Positions 15,635 through 23,413 of a stretch of 64,000 nt of DNA are shown piece after piece. Source of the stretch: Halovivax ruber XH-70 (GTDB lineage: Archaea > Halobacteriota > Halobacteria > Halobacteriales > Natrialbaceae). Location of the stretch: positions 558,001-622,000 of the forward strand of contig NC_019964.1 in the NCBI RefSeq assembly GCF_000328525.1. The letters run 5' to 3'. The notes below the pieces were generated by a model. The model was not told where the DNA came from, did not search any database, and saw only the letters and a list, made by a program, of their open reading frames with translations. Within the stretch, counting starts at the first letter, position 1. Every line of letters begins with the position of its first letter. Made by a program: the position numbers and the translations under genes.

Positions 15635-16747
15635 CTATAGTTCAGCCACGTCCTCGATCGCATCGGTCAGCGCCCGGATGCTCTCGACATCGTGTTCGCC
15701 CATGTGGCCGATTCGAAACGTCTGCTCGCCGAGTTGCGACCCGTAGCCGTTGGAGAAGACCATGTCGTACTCCTCGGAGACGGTTTCGATCGTCTCGGCG
15801 ACGTCGATTCCCCGGGTGTTCTCGATACAGGCCACCGTCTGGGATTCGTAGCCTTCCTCGGGGAACAGTGCGAAGTGCTCGCGGGCCCACTCGCGGGTGT
15901 ACTCGGCCATCTCGCGGTGGCGCTGGTCGCGGGCGTCGTGGCCCTCGTCCAGCATGTGCTTCATCTGTGTGTGGTAGGCGAGCATGATCGGGATGGCCGG
16001 CGTCGAGTGGGTCTGGCCCTTGCGGTCGTAGTAGTCGATCGTGCGCTGGAAGCCACCGTACCACGCGGCCGAGTCGGATGCGACCTCGCGTTCGTAGGCG
16101 TCGTCGCTGACGACACAGACCGCGAGGCCGGGCGGCATGGCGAAAGCCTTCTGGACGGAGGTGAAGATGACGTCGATCCCGTGGGCGTCGATGTCGACGG
16201 CGTCGCCGCCCAGCGAGGAGACGGCGTCGACGACGAAGTACGTGTCCGGGTACTCGGACACGACGTCGCCGATCGCCTCCACCGGGTTCCGGACCCCGGT
16301 CGAACTCTCGTTCATCACGCAGGTGACGACGTCGTAGTCGGTGTCACTCACCTCGAGTCGGTCGCGAACGTCCTCGGGCTTGACCGCCTTGCCCCACTCG
16401 TATTCGAGGGTGTCGACCGATTTGCCGAGACGCTCGGCGACGTTCGCCTGTCGCTCCGAGAAACTCCCGCAGGTCGTACAGAGGACGTGTTCGTCGACGA
16501 GGTTCTGGATCGCACTCTCCATGAACGCCGTCCCGGACCCGGAGAGGACGATCACGTCGTTGTCGGTGTCGAGGAAGTCCTTCGTGTCCTCGACGATCGT
16601 CGTATAGAGGTCCGTCATGCGATCCATGCGGTGGCCGAACATGGGTTCGCACATCGACTCGGCGACGTCCTCGCGGACCTCGGTCGGGCCGGGAATGTAC
16701 AGCGTCTTCTCGGGATAGTCGGCTCTGTATTCGCGTGTTTCGGTCAC
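15635..16747 (-). CDS. Class V aminotransferase (alanine/serine-glyoxylate type)
   Basis: The 370-residue PLP enzyme carries YIPGPTEV (17-24), VVDAVSSLGG (172-181) with the cofactor-contacting Asp174, and FTSVQKAF with the Schiff-base Lys200. This group transfers amino groups between alanine or serine and glyoxylate or related oxo-acids; the substrate cannot be read from sequence. The GTG at 16747 was chosen because residues before it (basic, His-rich) do not resemble the family and the product then begins VTETREYRADYPEK. Length is normal. It is convergent with the NhaC-coupled gene (22-nt gap). Confidence 0.88.
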   Translation of the reverse strand: MTETREYRADYPEKTLYIPGPTEVREDVAESMCEPMFGHRMDRMTDLYTTIVEDTKDFLDTDNDVIVLSGSGTAFMESAIQNLVDEHVLCTTCGSFSERQANVAERLGKSVDTLEYEWGKAVKPEDVRDRLEVSDTDYDVVTCVMNESSTGVRNPVEAIGDVVSEYPDTYFVVDAVSSLGGDAVDIDAHGIDVIFTSVQKAFAMPPGLAVCVVSDDAYEREVASDSAAWYGGFQRTIDYYDRKGQTHSTPAIPIMLAYHTQMKHMLDEGHDARDQRHREMAEYTREWAREHFALFPEEGYESQTVACIENTRGIDVAETIETVSEEYDMVFSNGYGSQLGEQTFRIGHMGEHDVESIRALTDAIEDVAEL

Positions 16748-16975
16748 GGTATCACTGCCGTGGCCGAAACTGTGTGGGGAACAGGTATGATCCTTGTGAT
16801 GAACGCGATTCTTGGTCCGAATCCGCGATCGCTGACGATGCGCTCTCGTTCGAGCCACGGCTCGGTACCTGTATCGATCGGCCTCGTCACGGACGGCTGG
16901 TCGGACTCACCGCCTTCGGAGCGTACGTGCTACCGCAGTGACGGAACGGAACAAAAGACGATCTATCGCAGTCGC

Positions 16976-17449
16976 TTACTCGACGACGATGGAGCCTTCC
17001 ATGCCCGAGTGGGGCTGACAGCGGTAGGTCGTGATCTCGCTGGTCGCCTCGAACTCGAGGATCTGGTCGTCGCCCGGTTCCATCGCGAGATCCGTCTCCA
17101 GGCCGTCGACGACCGAGCCGCTGTCGTCGCGCAGTTCGATGTTGTGGCCCGCGCCGTTGCCCTCGTCCCACCCGATCGTGTACGTCTCGCCCTCGGTCAA
17201 CACCAGCGTCGGGTTCTGCGTGCCCTCGATCTCCGGCGGCGCGTTACCCTCCCAGTGGCTCGTCAGCCCGGCGAACATGATCTCCGTCCCGGGCTCGATC
17301 TCGTACTCGTCGCCACCGCCGGTATTGTCGTCGCCACCCGAGCCGTCTCCGTTCCCGTTGTCGCTACTGCCACAGCCTGCCAGGGTCACAGCCGCGAGCG
17401 ACGCACCAGTCGCCTTCAGCACCGTCCGTCGGTTTGTAGCATCGTGCAT
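16976..17449 (-). CDS. Halocyanin-like blue copper lipoprotein
   Basis: The 157-residue precursor has a Tat motif NRRTVLK (6-12), a hydrophobic stretch and lipobox LAGC with Cys26, so it is exported folded and lipid-anchored outside. A Gly/Asp linker leads to a cupredoxin domain with all type-1 copper ligands visible: His101, Cys143, His146 and Met149 (AGHN and YRCQPHSGM). It would carry electrons at the outer membrane face in respiration. It starts at the ATG at 17449; a further 13 codons are open upstream but would spoil the signal peptide. Confidence 0.92.
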   Translation of the reverse strand: MHDATNRRTVLKATGASLAAVTLAGCGSSDNGNGDGSGGDDNTGGGDEYEIEPGTEIMFAGLTSHWEGNAPPEIEGTQNPTLVLTEGETYTIGWDEGNGAGHNIELRDDSGSVVDGLETDLAMEPGDDQILEFEATSEITTYRCQPHSGMEGSIVVE

Positions 17450-17587
17450 AGGTTCTCCAGTCACAGGTTGGTATCGAAACCCGTTCAAAAGCGGGGGCGA
17501 TTCCCGGTCAGTGGGAGTGGGGCGAATATGTTCGATTTCGGGACCGTGTCGCCAGTTGGGTTGTGGATCACCCGGGACAGCTTATTG

Positions 17588-19360
17588 CTATTCGTCACCG
17601 GCCGAGACGGCTGCGGGCTGTCCGGACCCACTGTCCGGCTCTCCCGGGTCGTCGATGTACTTCTCTCGCCACGTGCCACGGCTGAACCAGGCGACCCCGA
17701 CGAGTGCGCCGACGACGTTCCCGAGGGCCATCCCGATCCAGATGCCAGTCGCGCCGAGGCCGAACGCACTGATCGTGATCCCGACGACGGGAACCGTCAC
17801 CGACCAGTTGAACGCGAGGACGAAGACGCTGACGACCCGACCAACCCAGAGGGTGAGCATCGAGATGACCATCGCGGTCCTCGTGTTCCCTGCCCCGCGG
17901 AACCCGCCGAGAACTACCTGTGAGACGCCGATAAACGCGAACTCGACGGTTCGGGTACGGACGTACTCGACACCCAGGGCCTCCACGATCGCGGCGTCTT
18001 GCACGTCGGGGCCGATGAACACCGAGACGATCGGTTCCGTAAACGCCAGCGCGACGACCGCGACGAGGAGCATCACGCCGGCACCGGTCGAGGCGGCGAG
18101 TGTGACGGCGCGTGCCGCTCGGTCGGCCCGATCTGCCCCCAGGTTCTGCCCGACCATCGTGTCGATGGCCCGGCCGAGCCCCATCGCCGGGAGGAAGACG
18201 AGTGAGATGAGCCGGTTCCCGAGCCCGAAGGCCGTCACGACCGGTGGGGCAAACGTCACGATCATCGCCGTCAGCGTGATCATCGCCATCGCCGACATGG
18301 CCTGCTCGACCATGCTGGGCGTCCCCAGTCGGACGATGTCACGAATCACGTCGAGATCGGGGACGAGGTGGCTCGTCTCGATATCGGGCCCGCGCGAGGT
18401 GGCAAAGAGGACGTAGACGCCGACCGCCGTCGCGACGGCACGCGCACCGATGGTCGCGAGCGCCGCCCCTTCGATCCCCCAGCCGGTGAAACCGGTCAGC
18501 TCGTACAGTGTCGCTTCCAGTGCGAGGAAGTCGATCGTCCCGAGCACCGGGACACCGGCGAGCATCCCGAACAGCGGGTTGTCGGCGAACCCGAAGATCA
18601 AGAACGGGTCGGCGACGACGTTGACGACGACCGAGACGACCATCACGAGCATCGGCGTCCGGGTGTCGCCGTACCCTCGCATGAGCGCGGAGAAGACGAA
18701 GAACCCACCGACGAGCGGAAGCCCGAGGAAGAAGACCTCCATGTAATCGGCGGCCAGTGGGATCACCGTCGCCTTGGTGTCCGGGTCGCTCGGCAGGATC
18801 GAAAGCGCCGGGCGCGTGTAGAAGTACCCGACGATCGCGATCACGACCGAGAGGAGCATGACGAACGACAGCGTCTGACCCGCGACGAGTCCCGACGATC
18901 GCTCCCCGCGGGCACCCGTGTACTGGGCGACCAGAATCGCCCCGGCCGTCGTGAAGCCGCCGGCGATCGCGATCATGAGGAAGATCAGCGGAAACGCCAG
19001 GCTGATCGCGCCGACGGACTCCGTCGAGAGCCGACCGAGCCACAGCGTGTCGGCGACGTTGTAGGTGACCTGCAACAGCTGGATGACGACGATCGGCCAC
19101 GCGAGGTGAAAGAGCGGCTTGACGAGACTCCCCTCGGTGATCGACGACGAGGCCGGATCCGAACCCCCGGCTCCAGCGTCGGCGTCCGGGCCGGCAGTCT
19201 CACCGGCGGCCCCGTTTGCCGCGTCCGCCGGCGCTTCGCCGGACGGGCCAGTCTGTCGGCTGTCGGCTGGTGCCGGGCGACCGTCGTCCGAACTCGAGTC
19301 CGGAGACTCGGGACGGTCGGATGGAGCGTCAGTCGGGTCGGAGTCGTCTGAGTCGGTCAT
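17588..19360 (-). CDS. MATE family multidrug/cation exporter
   Basis: The 590-residue protein begins with about 80 acidic low-complexity residues (Asp/Ser/Ala/Gly) and then 12 hydrophobic helices arranged as two bundles. MATE features include PLFHLAWPIVVIQLLQ at the first helix and QNLGADRADRAARAV in the second half. It is expected to export organic cations or drugs by Na+ or H+ antiport. The long acidic N-tail is unusual for the family but common in haloarchaeal membrane proteins. It is 138 nt from the halocyanin gene on the same strand. Confidence 0.93.
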   Translation of the reverse strand: MTDSDDSDPTDAPSDRPESPDSSSDDGRPAPADSRQTGPSGEAPADAANGAAGETAGPDADAGAGGSDPASSSITEGSLVKPLFHLAWPIVVIQLLQVTYNVADTLWLGRLSTESVGAISLAFPLIFLMIAIAGGFTTAGAILVAQYTGARGERSSGLVAGQTLSFVMLLSVVIAIVGYFYTRPALSILPSDPDTKATVIPLAADYMEVFFLGLPLVGGFFVFSALMRGYGDTRTPMLVMVVSVVVNVVADPFLIFGFADNPLFGMLAGVPVLGTIDFLALEATLYELTGFTGWGIEGAALATIGARAVATAVGVYVLFATSRGPDIETSHLVPDLDVIRDIVRLGTPSMVEQAMSAMAMITLTAMIVTFAPPVVTAFGLGNRLISLVFLPAMGLGRAIDTMVGQNLGADRADRAARAVTLAASTGAGVMLLVAVVALAFTEPIVSVFIGPDVQDAAIVEALGVEYVRTRTVEFAFIGVSQVVLGGFRGAGNTRTAMVISMLTLWVGRVVSVFVLAFNWSVTVPVVGITISAFGLGATGIWIGMALGNVVGALVGVAWFSRGTWREKYIDDPGEPDSGSGQPAAVSAGDE

Positions 19361-19690
19361 CGTCTCACGTGAGGGCAGTCGTCGATCGGCTCACAGGGGG
19401 TACCCACAGCGAGGCGGCGGTGGTGGTCGAGCCGGGTCCGGTGGCCGGCAGGCGATGCGATCGTCTCGACCAGGCGCAGTTGAGCGCAGACCGGGCGGCA
19501 GGAGACGGACTGGCTGTCGAGAGACCACCTGAAGGCGGGTACCGAACCCCCGATAGCGGGGGCGGGTCGTACGTACCGGACACTGCCGTCGCCCGCCCAT
19601 CAATTTTGTGAAATACGAGCGTCCGCGAGTGACCGACCGGACGTAGCGTTCCGAACCGGTCGTTCGCGATTCAGGACAGTCTGCCGCAAT
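19361..19690. other. Intergenic stretch with no gene recognised
   Basis: This 330-nt gap separates the MATE gene start from the end of the 6-phosphogluconate dehydrogenase gene, both on the minus strand. Several frames are open only because the sequence is GC-rich; none shows a domain. The MATE promoter must lie at its left end. An AT-rich patch (TCAATTTTGTGAAATACG, about 19599-19616) could hold a promoter for an unseen short transcript, but I cannot support one. Confidence 0.5.
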
Positions 19691-20599
19691 TCAGGACCGA
19701 CGCTGGACCTCGTGACGGCCGAACCCGTAGCGGAGCCGGTTCGCGAGTCTGCGGGAGAACCGACCGTCGTCCGCACGGGAACCGAACCGCTCGGCGAGCG
19801 CCGTGTAGATCAGCGGGACCGGAACCTCCTGCTCGAGGCCCTCCTGCACGGTCCACGTCCCCGTCGAACCACCCTCGATCCGATCGGCGACGTCACCGAG
19901 CGCGGCTCCCTCCTCGCGGAACGCCTCCTCACAGAGTTCGAGCAGCCACGAGCGGATGACCGCCCCGTTGTTCCAGACGCCGGCGACCGCTTCGAGGTCC
20001 AGGTCGTATCGCCCCTCGTGGAGCAGTTCGAATCCTTCGCCGTAGGCCTGCATGAGTGCGTACTCGACGCCGTTGTGGACCATCTTGACGTAGTGGCCCG
20101 CTCCCGACGGCCCCATCCGCGCGTGGCCGTCGGGTCCCGTCGCGACGGCGTCGAAGACGGGTTCGAGCGCCTCGTACGCCCACGCCGGCCCACCGACCAT
20201 CAGCGAAAAGCCGAGTTCGGCGCCGGCAGGGCCACCGGACGTGCCACAGTCGAGGTAGGCCGCGGGGCAGGCCTCGGCTCGCCGGACGGAGTCTTCGTAG
20301 TACGAATTGCCACCGTCGACGACCACGTCGTCGCCGTCGAGGTGCGACTCCAGGTCGTCGAGCGCGGCGTCGACGGCTGGCCCTGCAGGCACCATCAACC
20401 AGACGCACGAGGGTCCGTCCGTCGCCGCGAGCTGCGTCGCCAGATCGGCCACCGAGTCGGCCGGCTCCGCACCGGCGTCGGCCGCCGCGGCGACGGCGTC
20501 TTCGTCCAGATCGAACGCGACCACGTCGTGACCGGCGTCGAGACAACGGTCCGCGACAATCTGGCCCATCCGTCCGAGCCCAATCAGTCCCAGTTGCAT
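19691..20599 (-). CDS. gndA: 6-phosphogluconate dehydrogenase, decarboxylating (GndA type)
   Basis: The 302-residue enzyme has the N-terminal Rossmann motif GLGRMG (7-12), the substrate motif DGGNSYYEDS and CGTSGGPAGAELG, and the catalytic-lysine region GAGHYVKMVHNGVEYALMQA. It converts 6-phosphogluconate to ribulose 5-phosphate with CO2 release, supplying pentoses. The short (about 300-residue) form and an acidic residue after the second strand (AFDLDED) suggest NAD+ preference. The ATG at 20599 gives MQLGLIGLG; a GTG 3 codons upstream is also possible. Confidence 0.94.
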   Translation of the reverse strand: MQLGLIGLGRMGQIVADRCLDAGHDVVAFDLDEDAVAAAADAGAEPADSVADLATQLAATDGPSCVWLMVPAGPAVDAALDDLESHLDGDDVVVDGGNSYYEDSVRRAEACPAAYLDCGTSGGPAGAELGFSLMVGGPAWAYEALEPVFDAVATGPDGHARMGPSGAGHYVKMVHNGVEYALMQAYGEGFELLHEGRYDLDLEAVAGVWNNGAVIRSWLLELCEEAFREEGAALGDVADRIEGGSTGTWTVQEGLEQEVPVPLIYTALAERFGSRADDGRFSRRLANRLRYGFGRHEVQRRS

Positions 20600-20658
20600 G
20601 GCGCTCACTCGATGCGCCGCTGTCGTGAGCGTTGCGGTTTCCCCAGTCGACGAGCGCC

Positions 20659-21087
20659 TCAGTAAGCGGCCTCTTCGAGGCGGGCCCAGCCGACCGCATC
20701 CAGCACGACGATTCGGTCACCCCACCGAACGTACACCCCATTGTACTCGCCGTCGTCACCGTCGTAGTACGGAACCGTCTCGCGAAGGGTGTCGACGACG
20801 CTCCAGGCGCTCTCGTCGGTGAACGTCACTTCCGCCCACGATGCGTCGTCGTCGCTGGCGACGGCACGCTCGATCGCATGGGTAGCGCCCGGAATCTCCT
20901 GGAGGCGACGGGACGTACTGTCGACGACCGTCGCTGCCTGCGGGACCTCCTCGACGATGCGTGCTCCGATACTGGCCTGGACGTGTGCTCGCTGGCGTCT
21001 TCGCCCAACTTGAAGCGCGAATCCGACGAGGGCTGCCGCGCCGACGACCAGCGCCGACAACCCGAGTGTCCTGCCACGGCCCATCAT
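20659..21087 (-). CDS. Hypothetical membrane-anchored protein
   Basis: The 142-residue product has one N-terminal hydrophobic helix (about 8-27) followed by QVGRRRQRAHVQ, which would keep the N-terminus outside or act as a stop-transfer, then a soluble domain with SWAEVTFTDESAWSVVDTL and WGDRIVVLDAVGWARLEE. No lipobox or twin-Arg motif. I do not recognise the family. It ends 59 nt before the 6-phosphogluconate dehydrogenase start on the same strand, so they may be co-transcribed. The start could be either of two consecutive ATGs. Confidence 0.65.
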   Translation of the reverse strand: MMGRGRTLGLSALVVGAAALVGFALQVGRRRQRAHVQASIGARIVEEVPQAATVVDSTSRRLQEIPGATHAIERAVASDDDASWAEVTFTDESAWSVVDTLRETVPYYDGDDGEYNGVYVRWGDRIVVLDAVGWARLEEAAY

Positions 21088-21329
21088 GCACCTACCTGAA
21101 ATCGAACGGGTAAGTATCTTTCGCGGGAGATTTCAGAAGTGAGAACGGGTGCGTTGCGCCTCGAAAACGGGCGGGGCCGGCGGTATCTCGAATCAGGCCG
21201 GGAGAAAATATATTCCTATCATCAGGTTAAATTCCACCGGCTCACGATAGATCGACACTGGACTGGTGAGAGGATCAGTGGGAGGAAGGACACCGGCTCG
21301 ACGGCAGTATTGGCGACACAACCGCGCAC

Positions 21330-21794
21330 CTAGAGCAGCGTGGCAGCGTTCGCCGAGATCGCGCCGGCGACGAGTAACAGCGCAAGCGAGACGAGCGCTG
21401 CGGCGCGGAACAGGAAGAGGCTGTCACGCGCCGGTTCGCGAAGTTGCTTCGCGTCGAGGCCGGTCTCGAAGCGACTCGCGGCGATCTCGACGAGTGCGGT
21501 CAGGACGAGCCAGAGGAGCGTCATGAGCACCACGAGTTGACCGTTCGTCGTCGAGACCAGACTTTCACTCGTGTAGATCCGGCCGGCAAGGTGACCACCG
21601 GTCAGCAACAGAACGAGCGAACTTACCCGGGAGATGCGTTTGAGCGTGCGCAAGAGTGTGTAGAGCGGATCGGTCGTCGTGAACACGCCGTCGCGGGCGG
21701 CCGGGACGACCGACAGCGCGACGTAACAGACGCTGCCGGCCCAGATCGCCGCGACGAGAAGATGCGTCATCCGCGCGAGAACGAGGTCGATCAT
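21330..21794 (-). CDS. Four-helix membrane protein, CopD-like
   Basis: The 154-residue protein has four hydrophobic helices (about 8-30, 55-72, 84-106, 130-150). The first, HLLVAAIWAGSVCYVALSVVPAAR, with its His and Trp, resembles the beginning of CopD/DUF2269-type membrane proteins, some of which take part in copper handling or bind haem. The assignment is only by pattern. The ATG at 21794 is chosen; the 20 residues open upstream are Cys/Arg-rich and unlike a membrane protein start. It lies 105 nt before the YdjM-like gene's stop. Confidence 0.6.
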   Translation of the reverse strand: MIDLVLARMTHLLVAAIWAGSVCYVALSVVPAARDGVFTTTDPLYTLLRTLKRISRVSSLVLLLTGGHLAGRIYTSESLVSTTNGQLVVLMTLLWLVLTALVEIAASRFETGLDAKQLREPARDSLFLFRAAALVSLALLLVAGAISANAATLL

Positions 21795-21899
21795 ACTCGA
21801 ACGACGTGACGACACGCAGTTGAACGTTCCGATGCATCCGACCGGTCGGGACAACTGGACGGCCCTCCCGAAACGCCCAACCCGCGATCCACCGGTCCG

Positions 21900-22445
21900 C
21901 TACTCGTCGATCCAGGACGGGAGTCGGCGTCTGACGAGCGCGTAGCCGACCGAGAAAAGCAGGCCGAGGGCGACCAGTGGACGAACGGGGCCGTCGAAGA
22001 CGACGAGGGCAGGAATCGCGAGGAGGGCCCCGAGTGCGGCGTCTTCGGGCGCGCCATCGTAGCGAATCCACCGTCTGGGGCGGATCCACTGGCCGTGCCA
22101 GTGGTCGAAGACGGCGCGATCGATCGGGTTCGTCCAGGGGTCGAACCCGGCCCCGCCGCCGACGACGTCCGTCACCGCGTGGACCCAGGCGACGGTCAAA
22201 AACGCCGCGAGACCGACGGCTGCCGGAGTCGAGACGATCGTCGCCCCGATCATCGCCGCGGCGGCCGGGCCGGCTCCCAGGACAGGGAAGTGGAACGTTC
22301 GACGGTGTGTGAAGAGTAGATCGAGATCCGGCGCGATACCGCCGACGATCGCGCCTGCCGCCAGTGGCGCCGCGACGTCGGGGGCGACGACGGCGATCGG
22401 CGCCACGAGCGCGAGTCCGACGAGCGCGTGCGTCGTCGCCATCAT
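21900..22445 (-). CDS. YdjM-like (DUF457) membrane protein, putative metal-dependent hydrolase
   Basis: The 181-residue protein has five hydrophobic segments and the DUF457/YdjM pattern: THALVGLAL at the N-terminus, GGIAPDLDLLFTHRRTFHF (35-53) and AWVHAVTDVVGGGAGFDPW. The conserved His and Asp residues at the membrane surface are the reason such proteins are annotated as metal-dependent hydrolases; no substrate is established. The start is MMATTH. Two short upstream reading frames end exactly on this start (see the neighbouring regulatory entry). Confidence 0.82.
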   Translation of the reverse strand: MMATTHALVGLALVAPIAVVAPDVAAPLAAGAIVGGIAPDLDLLFTHRRTFHFPVLGAGPAAAAMIGATIVSTPAAVGLAAFLTVAWVHAVTDVVGGGAGFDPWTNPIDRAVFDHWHGQWIRPRRWIRYDGAPEDAALGALLAIPALVVFDGPVRPLVALGLLFSVGYALVRRRLPSWIDE

Positions 22446-22491
22446 GCGATGTACCCCATCATGCGACGGTTCGTGCGGTGTGCACCATCAT
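22442..22491 (-). promoter_or_regulatory. Two chained upstream mini-ORFs overlapping the YdjM-like start
   Basis: Reading the minus strand, ATGATG occurs three times within GCATGATGG. The first (22491) opens a 10-codon frame MMVHTARTVA whose TGA (22461-22459) overlaps the second ATG (22462). That one opens a 6-codon frame MMGYIA whose TGA (22444-22442) overlaps the gene's own ATG (22445). Each stop-start pair is an ATGA overlap as in translational coupling. A CAATACG element about 25 nt before the first ATG could give a leaderless message starting at the first mini-ORF. A small tandem duplication of the start region is the simpler origin. Confidence 0.6.
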
Positions 22492-22625
22492 GCAGCGTTT
22501 CCCTCGCGAGTCGTATTGTCGTGCAATGGTTCAGCCGTGAGTGGCGTCCGATCGATCCAGTTTCGAGGAACGGCTACTCGGGAGCGTGGCAATCGAGTGG
22601 GTAGTCAGGTCGCCGCGCGGGCGGG

Positions 22626-23105
22626 TTACAGATTTTCGCCCTGATACGTGCCGTCGTAGACGTCCTCGTGCTCGGCCTCGGCGAGGACGAACTGGGCGAT
22701 TCGGGCGCCGCGTTCGAGTTCGATGTCGTGGTGGACCTGCAACAGTCCCTCGCCACGACCCTCGTACCCGGCGTCCCAGACGGCCGTGTTGAGCATGCAG
22801 GAATTGCGCATGAGCGACGAGCGCGGGTAGACGAAGCCGACGTGCCCTTCGGGGACGCTGATCTGCTCGGCGTAGCGCGCGACGTAGGTTCCCTCGGGGA
22901 GGTAAAACGTTGCGGGCGCCTTCTCGTCGAGTTCCTCGAGGGGGCGGGCGACCCGGTCACCGATTTCTTTGCCGTCGCGCGTGATGCGACCCGGTTCGAG
23001 CTGTTCGAAGACGACGTCGAGCGTGAGGTCGACCCCGTTCGGCTGTTCCTGTTCGTCCGTCGTCGGCGTGACGTGATCGGCCACGAACGCGCCCGAGCGG
23101 TACAT
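22626..23105 (-). CDS. dut: dUTPase/dCTP deaminase family protein
   Basis: The 159-residue protein starts MYRSGAFVADHVTP and contains QPNGVDLTLD, YPRSSLMRNSC and DAGYEGRGEG, the beta-barrel trimer motifs of the dCTP deaminase/dUTPase superfamily, and ends with the flexible GTYQGENL. Haloarchaeal proteins of this type are annotated as dUTP nucleotidohydrolases; they keep uracil out of DNA. Whether this one hydrolyses dUTP, deaminates dCTP or does both cannot be settled by eye. The ATG at 23105 is chosen; the upstream 46 codons are unlike the family. Confidence 0.88.
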   Translation of the reverse strand: MYRSGAFVADHVTPTTDEQEQPNGVDLTLDVVFEQLEPGRITRDGKEIGDRVARPLEELDEKAPATFYLPEGTYVARYAEQISVPEGHVGFVYPRSSLMRNSCMLNTAVWDAGYEGRGEGLLQVHHDIELERGARIAQFVLAEAEHEDVYDGTYQGENL

Positions 23106-23379
23106 GACAGGACCAGGCGCCGGTATCGCCAAAAGCGTATCGCGTTCGACCGAGGCTGTCGACGGTGTACACGCCCCACGAACACGACTCACAGGGACCA
23201 GCTTGTCGCATTGCTCACTGGTGAACACAGGCCACAGCGACAACTGGCGGCGGTCACGACCGACGGACCAGCCCAGCCATCACGGACCCACCTCGACTGT
23301 CGAACCAGCAGGAATCTAGTGACCGGTGGCTGCATCCGAGACAGGTGTTTGGCCGGCCTAAAACGGGAGAACACGCTGG

Positions 23380-23386
23380 TTTTATC
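23380..23386 (+). promoter_or_regulatory. TATA box of the aconitase gene
   Basis: TTTTATC is centred about 31 nt before the aconitase ATG at 23414, consistent with a leaderless transcript and with rejecting the upstream in-frame ATG at 23345. Confidence 0.6.
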
Positions 23387-23413
23387 AGTGCCGATAGCGG
23401 ATTTGGAGACGCT

